A program made the translations under genes and the position numbers. The notes beneath the pieces were generated by a model. It ran no database searches. It worked only from the letters and a program-made list of their open reading frames with translations, and was not told the origin of the DNA. 64,000 bases of DNA from Asticcacaulis excentricus (GTDB lineage Bacteria > Pseudomonadota > Alphaproteobacteria > Caulobacterales > Caulobacteraceae), in the NCBI RefSeq assembly GCF_003966695.1, contig NZ_AP018827.1, forward strand, positions 2,274,501 through 2,338,500. Reading direction: 5' to 3'. Shown piece by piece: positions 23,946 through 33,446 of the stretch. Numbering within the stretch: the first letter of the stretch is position 1; each line of letters begins with the position of its first letter.

Positions 23946-26102
23946 TCAGAACATGTTGAACAGGACATCGTACATCTCCTTCGCCGCCTGAATGAGGCGC
24001 GAGGAGGCCGAATAGGCCTGCTGATAGGTGGTCAGGTTGATCAGTTCTTCATCGAGGTTGACGCCTTCGGCGGCGCTGCGACGTGAGGTGGCTTCGGCGG
24101 CGAGGGCGTTGGCCCCGTCCATGCGCGACTTGGCCGTCGCGGCGGTGGCCCCCACCTGTCCGGCGAGGTCGGCGGCATAGCGGGTGAGGGTCGAACTGCC
24201 GCCCGCATTGGTCCCGGCCGCTTTGAAGGTGACGCTCTTGGTAGCGATGGCCGCCAGACGCTGAGCCCCGCTGCCGTCCCCGGCCACCAGCGCCGGTGTT
24301 CCCGAAGCCGCCGAAAGGTTCAGCGTCGCCATCGACAGGCGGTCGAGATTGTTGGCGATGGTCGGGTCGAGCGCTAGGCTGTCCGTGCGTTCAGCCGCCA
24401 GCCCGCCCAGCCCGAACATCTGGCTGAACGAGGCGCCTGTGCCGAGGCGCGTCGTGGAGTCTTCGGCTATCCCAAGGCTGTTGGCCGGATTGCCAAAGCC
24501 GCGGAAGGTCAGTTCGCCCGAGGTGCTGAGCGAGAAGGTGCCATAACGGCCCAGCCCGCTGGAGGTGTCGTTCAGCGTATTGACGAGATCCGCCATAGTG
24601 CCACCCGCCGGGAAGGCGATGTCCACGGTTTGCACGCGCGACCCCGAGCTGTTCATCACGTTGAACGTCACGCTGCCGCTGTCGAAACCGTGGGCAGAGC
24701 TGGCCGTCAGACCGGTGGCGTAGTCTAAGGGCACGTCGCTGCGCACCAGATCGTTCAGGCCGAAAAAGTGCGAGAAGCCCTTGCCGTTTTTGAGGGCCGG
24801 GCTGGTTGGGTCGTCGCCGATGGCCACGCCATAAGTGCTGTTGGTAGCGGCGAAGCTCAGCTTGCCGTCGGCGAAGCTGAGGGTTGCGGTGCCATTCAGG
24901 GCCGTATTGATTTGCGACAGCAGGGTCGGGTCGGAGGTCAGCACCGCCGTCCCGCCATTGATCGACACCTGACTGTTGCCGGAGGCGTCGCGGCTGAAGG
25001 TCAGGGCGACCTTGCTGGCAATCTTGTTGGTGTTGTCGAGCACGGTCAGATTGGTCGTGCCGCTGCCTGTACCGGCGGCATTGGCAAAGCCGTTGAGCGC
25101 TTCGGCCAGCGTCTGGTTCATCGCCTTTCCGGTCAGTGAGTTCGGGGCGGGCACAGCGGAGGCGGCGTTGTGCGCGGCGTTGAGCTGATCGGCATAGACC
25201 GACATATATTCGGACAGTTGCGCGCTGACGGCGCTGGACTCTTTGTCGCGCACGTCCAGAAGCCCGCGCAGTTCGCCGGACTTGATATGCTCGGAGAAAT
25301 CGCGCTTTTCGCCGTTCGGACCGGTGACGATGATCGGGTTGAAGTTCGTCGCGGCGGTGACGGGGTTGGTCGGTTGATAGGACAGGGCCGCCCGCTGATC
25401 GCCCGCCAGCACCATGCCTGAGGTGGTGCGGACCGTCACGCCGCCATTGCTGTTGGTGCTGACCTCGACATCGATCAGCTTCGACAGTTCGTCGATATAG
25501 CCCGTCTGTTTGGTCTGCGCCCCCGAAGCGTCGCTGCCGTTGACATTGGCCTGCGAAATGGTCGGGTTGAGGTCCGAAATGTTCTTGATCAGGTCATTGA
25601 TCGCCTTGATCGTCGTGGCGACGCGGCTGTCGGCATTGGCGCGGGCGTTCTGGATTTCTCCGGAGATACGCTGGCTCTCGTCGAAAAAGCTCTCAAGCGC
25701 CGACAGCACTTCCTGACGCGCCGCGCTGGACGCTGGCGTTTCTGCCGCGGTACCGGCCGCCGACAGGGCCTTGTCGCCGAGATTGAACAGGCCATTCTTG
25801 TCGGTCAGGTCGCCAAACTGCGACTGAATCTGGTCGAACAGATCGTGGAAAACCTCGGCCTGCGAAGCGGAAGAATTGGCCCGCACGGCCGCCTGTTGCA
25901 GATATTTGTCGGCGGCCAGCGTGACCTGACCGGCCATGACACCCGCCCCCTGAGCGCCGATGACGCTGGCCTGCTGGGTGCCCACCTTGCGGATATAGCC
26001 CGGTGTATTGACGTTCGAGATATTGTCCGAAACGACGCGCAACTGGCTTTGCGCCGTCATCAGGCCGGAGGCACCGATATTGAGGATCGAGTTGAGCGAC
26101 AT
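23946..26102 (-). CDS. flgK: Flagellar hook-associated protein 1, FlgK
   Basis: A 718-residue protein, longer than the 550-residue enteric form but usual for Caulobacterales. The N-terminus MSLNSILNIGASGLMTAQSQ carries the rod/hook signature, followed by VVSDNISNVNTPGYIRK. The C-terminus has VNLDEELINLTTYQQAYSAS and SRLIQAAKEMYDVLFNMF, the conserved axial-protein helix. GGGAGG precedes the ATG. It forms the first hook-filament junction zone. No sigma-54 promoter was found immediately upstream on this strand, so its promoter is unclear. Confidence 0.96.
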   Translation of the reverse strand: MSLNSILNIGASGLMTAQSQLRVVSDNISNVNTPGYIRKVGTQQASVIGAQGAGVMAGQVTLAADKYLQQAAVRANSSASQAEVFHDLFDQIQSQFGDLTDKNGLFNLGDKALSAAGTAAETPASSAARQEVLSALESFFDESQRISGEIQNARANADSRVATTIKAINDLIKNISDLNPTISQANVNGSDASGAQTKQTGYIDELSKLIDVEVSTNSNGGVTVRTTSGMVLAGDQRAALSYQPTNPVTAATNFNPIIVTGPNGEKRDFSEHIKSGELRGLLDVRDKESSAVSAQLSEYMSVYADQLNAAHNAASAVPAPNSLTGKAMNQTLAEALNGFANAAGTGSGTTNLTVLDNTNKIASKVALTFSRDASGNSQVSINGGTAVLTSDPTLLSQINTALNGTATLSFADGKLSFAATNSTYGVAIGDDPTSPALKNGKGFSHFFGLNDLVRSDVPLDYATGLTASSAHGFDSGSVTFNVMNSSGSRVQTVDIAFPAGGTMADLVNTLNDTSSGLGRYGTFSLSTSGELTFRGFGNPANSLGIAEDSTTRLGTGASFSQMFGLGGLAAERTDSLALDPTIANNLDRLSMATLNLSAASGTPALVAGDGSGAQRLAAIATKSVTFKAAGTNAGGSSTLTRYAADLAGQVGATAATAKSRMDGANALAAEATSRRSAAEGVNLDEELINLTTYQQAYSASSRLIQAAKEMYDVLFNMF

Positions 26103-26349
26103 GATCAGGCCTCCCGCTGAGGCGGTTTAGGCAAGCCTTGCCCGACGAGCGGCAGAATTTGCCGTCCTTTTCGGACCAGGGTGAAAAATTTATTCATACT
26201 TTTCATTGACTTGCTTTTTTCCGCGCGCGGCGCAATGCGTAAACTAAAAGTAAGGTTTCAAATAGGATGCCACTCTGATCTGGCGGTTCTGGCAGGCGGC
26301 AGAGAGTGCGCGTCCCTCGGCAAGTTTGTTCCGGCTGCGGGGGCATCGC

Positions 26350-26368
26350 CCCGGCAAAATACGCCGGG
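26350..26368. promoter_or_regulatory. Palindrome CCCGGC-N7-GCCGGG, candidate FlbD (ftr-like) enhancer
   Basis: It lies about 40-60 bases upstream of the sigma-54 promoter at 26409. In Caulobacter, FlbD binds GC-rich palindromic ftr elements near sigma-54 promoters, so the position and shape fit. The identity is inferred. Confidence 0.4.
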
Positions 26369-26408
26369 CGCCATTTATTAAAGTCAATAAAAGCAATTAT
26401 TTAAGCTC

Positions 26409-26423
26409 TGGCACGACCTTTGC
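26409..26423 (+). promoter_or_regulatory. Sigma-54 promoter of fliK-flgD-flgE
   Basis: TGGCACG-ACCT-TTGC, a complete match to the -24/-12 consensus with correct GG-N10-GC spacing, about 100 bases before fliK. FlbD, encoded at 34566, would be the activator. Confidence 0.85.
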
Positions 26424-26520
26424 GATCAACGGATGACGATGTCCGGACGCAAAAGGCGTTCGCCTGATCTCAGCCGCAGCCCCTGAACGGAGGCGACGGC
26501 CCTCAGCGAAGATTCTCCTT

Positions 26521-27804
26521 TTGTCCGCAGACCTGCTGCCTTCGAATGCGACCCCTCTGCCGAGCGCCCCCATGGTGGCGACGGGTGGCACGGCTGCGCC
26601 TTCTGCCGAGGCGGAGGCGACGCTGGCGACCCTGTTCACGCAGGCTTTGGCGGCGGTGCAACCCGACGAAGGCGGGCCGCTGCCGCAAACCGTGTCTTCG
26701 GAAACCGCTGACGATACGGCGGAACCGGCAAAAGGGACGGGGGAGCTGAGCCCCGACCTGCTGGCCGTGCTGCTGGGGCAGCAAGCGCCTCAGCCCGCCT
26801 CTGCGGAAACCGTGGTCGCCGAGGCGCTGGTCGCGACCGCCGTGCCTCAGGCACTGGGCGAAGGGAGTCTGACCGCGCCTGCGTTTCAGGACGCGCCTAC
26901 GCTCGCTACTGCGGCCTCGGCGTCAGCCTCCCACCTCGTCAAGGGCGCGCTGCCCCTGCCGACCCTGACCGGAGAGACCACACCCCAGACAAAGGATGAG
27001 GGGACCGAAGACACGGCGTCCGATGAGCTGATGCCGACGGCGGATAAGGATAAGGCCCCTGAAACCTCTGTGACGTCGGCGACGAAGGCCGAGGCCCGGT
27101 CTTTGTCCGACACGCTGCAAACCCTGTCCGGCGCGCTGAAGGGCGCCTCAGAGACCAGCGCCCCACCGGCGACGACGGCGCAGGCCCAGCCGCCCTCACA
27201 GGCCGCCAATCCGGCGCTCACTCAGATTCAGGCCCAGACCCTGCCGCAAAACGACAGTGGGGTGCGTTTCACGCCGCCCGCGCCGACGCCGCAGGACACT
27301 GTCCGCACCTATAGCCAGTCGGCCCACGCCGCCGAAAACATCGCCGCCCTCAGCGCCCAGATCACGCGGCGACTGGGCAGCAAATCGACCAGCTTCGATA
27401 TGGAGCTGCGCCCCACCGATATGGGTAAGGTCGAGGTGAAGCTGGAAATCGCCCACGACGGCAAGCTGACGGCGCATCTGCGCTTCGACAGCCCGGTGGC
27501 CGAGAGCGAGTTCAAAGGCCGTCAGGACGATCTGCGCCGCCAACTGGAGCAGGCAGGCTTTCAGATGGATGACGCCTCGCTGAGCTTTACCTCCGGCGAT
27601 CAGGGGCGCGGTCGTCAGTACACGGCCTCGCAATCGTCCGACTACGAATTACCGGTGCCGGAGGCCGATACCACGGTCGCCGATGCCCATAGCCTCATCG
27701 ACGCGCAGCTTCTGGCCGCATCTGCCGATCCCACCTCTTATGCCCGCCTGTCTGCCGATGGCTACGGCCCGGCGCGCACCCTTTCGCTCAGTTTGCTCGT
27801 GTAA
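26521..27804 (+). CDS. fliK: Flagellar hook-length control protein FliK
   Basis: A 427-residue protein. The first 260 residues are low-complexity, rich in Ala, Thr, Pro and Gln, as in FliK rulers. The C-terminal Flg_hook domain is clear: TSFDMELRPTDMGKVEVKLE, then KLTAHLRFDSPVAESEFKGR and LRRQLEQAGFQMDDASLSF. It is secreted during hook assembly, measures hook length and switches export specificity at FlhB. The start is uncertain: TTG at 26521 is the best in-frame candidate, with GAAG upstream. It is preceded by a sigma-54 promoter and followed by flgD after 9 bases. Confidence 0.85.
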   Translation: MSADLLPSNATPLPSAPMVATGGTAAPSAEAEATLATLFTQALAAVQPDEGGPLPQTVSSETADDTAEPAKGTGELSPDLLAVLLGQQAPQPASAETVVAEALVATAVPQALGEGSLTAPAFQDAPTLATAASASASHLVKGALPLPTLTGETTPQTKDEGTEDTASDELMPTADKDKAPETSVTSATKAEARSLSDTLQTLSGALKGASETSAPPATTAQAQPPSQAANPALTQIQAQTLPQNDSGVRFTPPAPTPQDTVRTYSQSAHAAENIAALSAQITRRLGSKSTSFDMELRPTDMGKVEVKLEIAHDGKLTAHLRFDSPVAESEFKGRQDDLRRQLEQAGFQMDDASLSFTSGDQGRGRQYTASQSSDYELPVPEADTTVADAHSLIDAQLLAASADPTSYARLSADGYGPARTLSLSLLV

Positions 27805-27813
27805 GGAACTGTC

Positions 27814-28491
27814 ATGGTCACGTCTGTATCCAATACGTCCGGCACGAATACCAGCGGGACATCCTCTACCCCCTCAACAACCGGTGGGCTGGCCACCACC
27901 TATGAGACGTTTCTGGGCCTGCTGACGGCGCAGATCAAGAATCAAGACCCGCTGTCGCCGATGGATTCCACGCAATGGACCAACCAGCTTGTCCAGTACA
28001 CCAGCGTCGAACAGCAACTGAAAGCCAACGAGTATCTGAAGTCGCTGGTGGGCCTCGGGGCGGGCAATATGGCCAATTCGGTCAATATGATCGGCAAGAC
28101 CGCCGTGGCCGATATCGACACCCAGACCTTCAAGGACCAGCCGCTCACCTGGCATTACGACCTGGCCAACTCAGCGTCACAGGTGGCTGTCGAGGTGCTC
28201 GATGCCGATGGCAAAACCGTCTGGAAAGGCACCTCTGACCAACTCAAAAAGGGTGACAACAGCTTCACCTGGGACGGCAAGGATTCGACCGGCGCCACGG
28301 TGAAGGAGGGCAATTACACGCTCAAGGTCACCGCCACCGGGGCCAATGGCACGGCCATTTCCAATGCCGTTTCCGTTCAGCAGCGTGTCGATGCCACCGA
28401 ACTGATCAATGGCGAGATCGTCCTGCGTATGGGCTACTCGCTGATCCCCATGTCCTACGTCACCGGCGTGCGTGAAACCGCCGATGCCTGA
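27814..28491 (+). CDS. flgD: Flagellar hook cap protein FlgD
   Basis: A 225-residue protein. The N-terminal FlgD signature is present (TYETFLGLLTAQIKNQDPLS, then MDSTQWTNQLVQYTSVEQQL), followed by the FlgD-Ig domain (WHYDLANSASQVAVEVLDAD, FTWDGKDSTGATVKEGNYTL). It caps the growing hook and helps FlgE subunits polymerise, then is lost. AAGGAA precedes the ATG. It lies between fliK and flgE in a hook operon. Confidence 0.96.
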   Translation: MVTSVSNTSGTNTSGTSSTPSTTGGLATTYETFLGLLTAQIKNQDPLSPMDSTQWTNQLVQYTSVEQQLKANEYLKSLVGLGAGNMANSVNMIGKTAVADIDTQTFKDQPLTWHYDLANSASQVAVEVLDADGKTVWKGTSDQLKKGDNSFTWDGKDSTGATVKEGNYTLKVTATGANGTAISNAVSVQQRVDATELINGEIVLRMGYSLIPMSYVTGVRETADA

Positions 28492-28536
28492 TCCCGTCCT
28501 CTCCCTTTCCCTGCGTTTTTGTCTGGAGACTGAACT

Positions 28537-29955
28537 ATGAGTCTGAGCGCCTCCATGCAGGCCGGCGTTGCCGGTCTGGCCTCCAATTCCAATGCCCTGT
28601 CGGCGATTTCCAACAATATCGCCAATTCCAACACCACCGCCTATAAGCGCGTGCGCACGGATTTTCAGTCGATCGTCACGGCGTCCTCAACGCCCACGGG
28701 CTATAATGCCGGCGGGGTGACCTCAACGACCCGTCACATGATTTCGACGCTCGGCACCCTGCAAAAGGCGTCGAGCCAGCTCGATCTCGGGATCGACGGT
28801 CAGGGCTTCTTCATCACCACACAGTCGTCCGTTCCGAGCGACGAAGACGCCCGCCTCTTTACCCGCGACGGCTCCTTCTTTGCCGATGAAGATGGCTATC
28901 TGCGCAACGCCTCTAACCTCTATCTTCAGGGCTGGCCCATCGCGGCGGGCGGCAGCCCCACCCTGTCGGCGGCGGACCTCAGCCAGTTGCGCACGATCAA
29001 TGTCGAAAACATTGCGGCACAGATCGAACCGACCACCTTTGCCGAAATTGTCGGCAATCTGAATGCCAATCAGGCGGTTTCGGATCGTGCCGATGAATAC
29101 GCGGCCAGCCCGACCACCCTGCCGATGGCGGCCTACGACGCCTCTGCCCCGAATACGACCACCTCCACCCGTCCGGACTATGAAATCACCATTCCGGTGT
29201 CGGACAGTCAGGGCGGCGAGCGCAAGCTGACCGTTTCGATGATCAAGCTGGCCGCGGACCCGACGGCGACACCGCCCATCGCCGCCAATACCTGGGCCTA
29301 TGAAGTGTGGTCGCCGGATGTAAAGGACTCGACCGTGACACCGGCGACCGCCGCGTCCACCAACGGGATCGTTTCACGCGGGCGTCTGGTTTATAATTCG
29401 TCGGGTAAGCTGAGCGATATTCTGGATTCGACGGGCACCTCCACGGGCTCCACCGCTCTGAACCTCAGCTTCAACTGGAACAGCGCCATCGGCGTCGCCG
29501 CTCAAACAGTCAAGGTCGAATTCAATGGCGAGCAGGGGGGGCTGACGCAGCTCAACTCTGCCAGCACCAATCGCGTTGATGCCAATGGCACGCCGTTTTC
29601 TGGTCTCGACAAGGTGCAGATCTCGAAGGAGGGGCTGGTTACGGCGATCTTCAAGAACGGATCGACGCGCGACATCGCGCAACTGGCTCTGGCGACCTTC
29701 GTCAATGCCGACGGCCTGACGCCGGTGTCCGGTAACGCCTACACCGTCTCCAATGACTCCGGTCCCCTGACGCTGAAGGTGCCGGGCGTTTCCGGGGCCG
29801 GGCTGCTGGGGGTGGGGACGCTTGAGGCCTCAGACGTCGATCTGTCCGAAGAATTTACCAACCTGATCGTCACGCAACGCGCTTATTCGGCAAATTCCAG
29901 AACGATCACCACGGCCGATGAGATGATGCAAGAGTTGCTGAACATCAAGCGTTAA
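28537..29955 (+). CDS. flgE: Flagellar hook protein FlgE
   Basis: A 472-residue axial protein. N-terminal MSLSASMQAGVAGLASNSNA and NNIANSNTTAYKRVRTDFQS, then the FlgE/F/G core (QLDLGIDGQGFFITT), a variable surface domain, and the C-terminal helix SEEFTNLIVTQRAYSANSRT with TITTADEMMQELLNIKR. It is shorter than the 591-residue C. crescentus hook protein, the difference lying in the surface domain. GGAGACTG precedes the ATG. Confidence 0.96.
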   Translation: MSLSASMQAGVAGLASNSNALSAISNNIANSNTTAYKRVRTDFQSIVTASSTPTGYNAGGVTSTTRHMISTLGTLQKASSQLDLGIDGQGFFITTQSSVPSDEDARLFTRDGSFFADEDGYLRNASNLYLQGWPIAAGGSPTLSAADLSQLRTINVENIAAQIEPTTFAEIVGNLNANQAVSDRADEYAASPTTLPMAAYDASAPNTTTSTRPDYEITIPVSDSQGGERKLTVSMIKLAADPTATPPIAANTWAYEVWSPDVKDSTVTPATAASTNGIVSRGRLVYNSSGKLSDILDSTGTSTGSTALNLSFNWNSAIGVAAQTVKVEFNGEQGGLTQLNSASTNRVDANGTPFSGLDKVQISKEGLVTAIFKNGSTRDIAQLALATFVNADGLTPVSGNAYTVSNDSGPLTLKVPGVSGAGLLGVGTLEASDVDLSEEFTNLIVTQRAYSANSRTITTADEMMQELLNIKR

Positions 29956-30056
29956 GTATTGAGTTTGATTAACTTGTAATAATGAGCGGTAAAGCATGGT
30001 GAATGGAGTGTTAATATCCTGATCTGCCGTTATTAGTAATATATTTACTAAGGCAA

Positions 30057-30071
30057 TTAAGCGGATATTAG
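30057..30071 (+). promoter_or_regulatory. CtrA box candidate upstream of sciP
   Basis: TTAA-GCGGATA-TTAG, one mismatch from TTAA-N7-TTAA, 55 bases before the sciP ATG in an AT-rich gap. CtrA activates sciP in Caulobacter, so the position is meaningful. Confidence 0.55.
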
Positions 30072-30125
30072 ATTCCATGCGTTATCTTGCTATCCATGGT
30101 GATGGTAAGAAAGGCGTGAAGAATC

Positions 30126-30407
30126 ATGCTGCAAGAACAACGCCGCGATAGCAAAGGCGAAAAATACGTGATTGGACCAACCGGTGCCAAATTAACCCTG
30201 AACGACCTGCCGCCGCCGGGAACGGAGCGTTGGGTTATTCGGCGCAAGGCCGAAGTCGTGGCCGCTGTGCGCGGGGGCTTGCTGACCTTCGAAGAGGCCT
30301 GCGAACGCTATGGCATTACCTCCGAGGAATTCCTCGGCTGGCAAAAGGCGATCGACAGCCACGGTATGGCGGGCTTGCGCACCACGCGCATCCAGCAGTA
30401 CCGTTAA
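30126..30407 (+). CDS. sciP: SciP, small CtrA-inhibitory protein (DUF1153)
   Basis: A 93-residue protein that matches the DUF1153 pattern: VIGPTGAKLTLNDLPPPGTE, then RWVIRRKAEVVAAVRGGLLT, FEEACERYGITSEEFLGWQK and a C-terminal LRTTRIQQYR. In Caulobacter SciP is a helix-turn-helix protein that binds DNA and CtrA-regulated promoters in swarmer cells and lowers transcription of CtrA-activated genes. It stands between flgE and fliF, as I recall for C. crescentus. The first 25 residues are variable. A CtrA box candidate precedes it, which would close a negative feedback loop. Confidence 0.92.
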   Translation: MLQEQRRDSKGEKYVIGPTGAKLTLNDLPPPGTERWVIRRKAEVVAAVRGGLLTFEEACERYGITSEEFLGWQKAIDSHGMAGLRTTRIQQYR

Positions 30408-30451
30408 GGATACAGGGACCCGGTGAAAGCCGGGTCTTCCTGCCTCACGAC

Positions 30452-30591
30452 CTGGATCATCATGATTTCTGTTAGAAACATAATGATCCAGATTTTTGTT
30501 TAGCCCCTCGCCGGGTGCGGGCTCCGCCACCTTGGCCGCCGCCTCAATCGCGGCTTGAGCGGAATGTTTCCATTTGAAGTCATTCCGCTCT
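30452..30591 (-). repeat. Family B four-hairpin element, copy B3 (inverted)
   Basis: The same four-hairpin order as B1 and B2 read on the minus strand, including TTTGTTTAGCCCCTCGCCGG as the shared spacer. It lies between sciP and the fliF promoter. Confidence 0.9.
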
Positions 30592-30638
30592 GGCTTTAGG
30601 CCGGTCGTTGTTAAGAATTTATCCGTTTACCCGATCCC

Positions 30639-30653
30639 TTAACGGCTCGTTTA
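30639..30653 (+). promoter_or_regulatory. CtrA box candidate of the fliF operon
   Basis: TTAA-CGGCTCG-TTTA, one mismatch from TTAA-N7-TTAA, 77 bases before the fliF start. The fliF operon is a class II, CtrA-activated operon in Caulobacter. Confidence 0.55.
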
Positions 30654-30680
30654 CGCTTCACTGGGAAATTACTGCCTAGT

Positions 30681-30697
30681 GACCCGCAAACGGGTCC
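30681..30697. promoter_or_regulatory. Palindrome GACCCG-CAA-ACGGGTC downstream of the fliF CtrA box
   Basis: It has perfect arms. FlbD represses fliF in Caulobacter by binding a palindromic ftr site at the promoter; this site is in the right place for that role, but the assignment is inferred. Confidence 0.35.
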
Positions 30698-30729
30698 GTA
30701 GTTGTGTCTGATGGCAGGGTATCGGGGTC

Positions 30730-32415
30730 GTGGATTTCCTTAAACAGTTTGGGCTTAGCCGTCTGGCCGTCATTATCGGCGTGTCTATCGGTGTGGCTGC
30801 CGTGCTGGCGGCGATTGCGCTGAACATGACGGGCAAGCCGCAAGCGCTGCTCTATTCCAATCTGGATCTCAAAGAAGCCTCTGAAATCACCGCTGCGCTC
30901 GATCAGGCGGGGATCAAGTATCAGGCCAAGGGCGACGGTTCGACCCTGATGGTGGACCGCGACACGGTGGGGGAAACCCGCCTGATGCTGGCGTCCAAGG
31001 GGCTGCCGACCGCCGGTTCCGTCGGCTATGAGCTGTTCGACAAGGCCCCGGCGCTGGGCCAGACCGAGTTTGTGCAGAACCTCAACAACCAGCGCGCCCT
31101 CGAGGGCGAACTGGCGCGCACCATCGCCTCGTTGAAGGGCATCAATTCGGCGCGCGTGCACCTCGTCATGCCCAAGCGCGAACTGTTTCAGGAAGAGGCG
31201 GCAGCCCCCACGGCCTCGGTCGTGGTAGGGCTGAGCAATACCGAACTGAGCGGTGATCAGGTGCGCGCCATCCGCAATCTGGTCGCCGGTGCGGTGCCGA
31301 ACCTCAAGGCCAATGCGGTGACGCTGGTCGATGACAAGAATCGTCTGCTGGCGGCCGGTGGCGAAGATGACAACCTGCTGGGGGCCGGAGGGGCCGAGCG
31401 CAAGACCGAGATCGAGGAAACCCTGCGCAAGCGGGTGAAGGATATTGTCGAAGGCGTGGTCGGCCCCGGCGCGGCGCGCGTGACGGTGACGGCCGACCTC
31501 GACCTCAACTCGCTGACGCGCGAACAAACGCAGTATGACCCTGACGGTCAGGTGGTGCGCTCAACCCGCACGGACACTTCGACTGATTCGTCTACCGACA
31601 ACGCCAATAACGGCACGGTGACGGCGCAGGCCAATATCCCCGGCGGCGCGCCGGCCCCCGGACAGGGCGCGACGGGTAATCAGAGCGAGACGACCGGCGA
31701 ACTGACCAACTACGAAATCTCCAACACCAAGACGACCGAAATCATCGCGCCGGGCGCCATCAAGAAGCTGGCCGTGGCGGTGGTGGTCGATGGCACCTGG
31801 ACTCCGGCCGCCGATGGCAAGTCGCCCCCGACCTATGCCCCGCGCTCGGCGCAGGACATGCAACAGATCGAGGAACTGGTGCGTGCCGCCATCGGCTATA
31901 CGGATCAGACCGCGACCAACCCCAATGGCCGCAAGGATGAGCTTAAGGTCACCAATATCCGCTTTGCGCGCGACGCGGCGGGTCTGGGCGGCACCGCGGC
32001 TTCGGCCGGCATGTTTGATTTCACCAAGGACGATATCGTGACGGCTATTCAGTGGCTGATCCTGTTGGTGGTGGCGCTGCTGGTGCTGTTCTTCGTCGCC
32101 CGTCCGCTGCTGAAATTCGTCAATAACGGCGCGGTGGCTGGGCCGGGCGGTGTGCCGGCGCTGGCCGGTGCCGGTGGCCCGGTTCAGATGGTGATGGGGG
32201 CCGATGGGGTGCCGGTCGCCGTGCCCGCCGGGGCGCTGGATTATCAGGGCGCGCCGGGCACTGGACTGGCACTTTCGCCGGTCGATAGCCGCATCGACAT
32301 CGCCAAGATCGAGGGCCAGGTGAAGGCCTCATCGGTCAAGCGCGTATCGGAATTCGTGGAGCGGCACCCGGAGGAATCGATCTCGATTCTGCGGTCGTGG
32401 CTGCACGACAGTTAA
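30730..32415 (+). CDS. fliF: Flagellar MS-ring protein FliF
   Basis: A 561-residue inner-membrane protein that forms the MS ring, the base on which the C ring and export gate assemble. The first transmembrane helix is at about residues 12-32 (LAVIIGVSIGVAAVLAAIAL), followed by the ring-building motifs (QALLYSNLDLKEASEITAAL; GQTEFVQNLNNQRALEGELA; ARVHLVMPKRELF). A low-complexity spacer follows, then the second helix at about 440-460 (IQWLILLVVALLVLFFVARP), and a cytoplasmic tail that binds FliG. The start is GTG with ATCGGGG upstream. First gene of fliF-fliG-fliH-fliN-flbD-dgkA. Confidence 0.96.
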   Translation: MDFLKQFGLSRLAVIIGVSIGVAAVLAAIALNMTGKPQALLYSNLDLKEASEITAALDQAGIKYQAKGDGSTLMVDRDTVGETRLMLASKGLPTAGSVGYELFDKAPALGQTEFVQNLNNQRALEGELARTIASLKGINSARVHLVMPKRELFQEEAAAPTASVVVGLSNTELSGDQVRAIRNLVAGAVPNLKANAVTLVDDKNRLLAAGGEDDNLLGAGGAERKTEIEETLRKRVKDIVEGVVGPGAARVTVTADLDLNSLTREQTQYDPDGQVVRSTRTDTSTDSSTDNANNGTVTAQANIPGGAPAPGQGATGNQSETTGELTNYEISNTKTTEIIAPGAIKKLAVAVVVDGTWTPAADGKSPPTYAPRSAQDMQQIEELVRAAIGYTDQTATNPNGRKDELKVTNIRFARDAAGLGGTAASAGMFDFTKDDIVTAIQWLILLVVALLVLFFVARPLLKFVNNGAVAGPGGVPALAGAGGPVQMVMGADGVPVAVPAGALDYQGAPGTGLALSPVDSRIDIAKIEGQVKASSVKRVSEFVERHPEESISILRSWLHDS

Positions 32416-32425
32416 GGCGTAACCT

Positions 32426-33445
32426 ATGGCGAAGAACATCATAGACGACCCCAAACGACTGAACGGCGTGGAAAAGGCCGCCGTGGTCATGCTGGCGCTC
32501 GGCGAAGAGCATACCGAGTTGTGGCGTCAGCTCGACGAGGAAGAGATCAAGGAAATCTCTCAGGCCATGTCGTCGCTCGGCACGGTGTCTTCGAACGTGG
32601 TCGAGGAACTGCTGGTCGAATTCGTCGCAGGCCTGTCGAATTCCGGCACCATCATGGGGTCTTACGAACAGACCCAGCGCCTGCTGCAATCCTTCCTGCC
32701 GGCTGACAAGGTCGATGCCCTGATGGAGGAAATCCGCGGTCCGGCCGGTCGCACCATGTGGGACAAGCTGGGCAACGTCAATGAAGCGGTGCTCGCCAAC
32801 TATCTGAAGAATGAATACCCGCAGACGGTCGCCGTCGTCCTGTCCAAGATCAAGTCCGACCACGCGGCGCGCGTCCTGTCGGCCCTGCCCGAAGACTTTG
32901 CGCTGGAATGCGTGCAACGGATGCTGCGCATGGAGCCGGTGCAGCGCGAAATCCTCGACAAGATTGAACAGACCCTGCGCGTTGAGTTCATGTCGAACCT
33001 GGCGCGCACCTCCAAGCGCGACTCGCACGAACTGATGGCCGAAATCTTCAACAATTTCGACCGTCAGACCGAAAGCCGCTTCGTCGCCGCGCTGGAAGAA
33101 CGTAACCGCGAGTCGGCGGAACGTATCCGTGCTTTGATGTTCGTGTTCGAAGACCTGTCGAAGCTCGATCCCGGCGGCGTGCAGACGCTGCTGCGGGCGG
33201 TGGAAAAGGATCAACTGGGGCTGGCGCTCAAGGGGGCGTCGGACAGTTTACGCAACCTCTTCTTCTCCAACATGTCCGAACGCGCCGCCAAGATCATGCG
33301 CGACGACATGAACTCGATGGGACCGGTGCGCCTGAAAGACGTCGATTCCGCTCAGATGGCCATGGTGCAGGTCGCCAAGGACCTCGCGGCCAAGGGCGAA
33401 ATCATGCTGGCCGGTCAGGGAGGCGATGATGAGCTTATTTATTAA
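32426..33445 (+). CDS. fliG: Flagellar motor switch protein FliG
   Basis: A 339-residue protein of the C ring that binds FliF and generates torque with the stator. The FliG N domain begins [20 protein letters not shown]. The middle domain has [20 protein letters not shown] with the EHPQ-like element. The C-terminal domain contains [20 protein letters not shown] and [20 protein letters not shown], with the charged torque helix after it. It starts 10 bases after fliF. A family A palindrome lies between it and the next gene. Confidence 0.97.
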   Translation: MAKNIIDDPKRLNGVEKAAVVMLALGEEHTELWRQLDEEEIKEISQAMSSLGTVSSNVVEELLVEFVAGLSNSGTIMGSYEQTQRLLQSFLPADKVDALMEEIRGPAGRTMWDKLGNVNEAVLANYLKNEYPQTVAVVLSKIKSDHAARVLSALPEDFALECVQRMLRMEPVQREILDKIEQTLRVEFMSNLARTSKRDSHELMAEIFNNFDRQTESRFVAALEERNRESAERIRALMFVFEDLSKLDPGGVQTLLRAVEKDQLGLALKGASDSLRNLFFSNMSERAAKIMRDDMNSMGPVRLKDVDSAQMAMVQVAKDLAAKGEIMLAGQGGDDELIY

Positions 33446-33446
33446 A

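Noticed and set aside
26120-26150. Possible minus-strand sigma-54 site before flgK (GGGCAAGGCTTGCC)
   Set aside because: The GG to GC spacing is one to two bases short of the required value.
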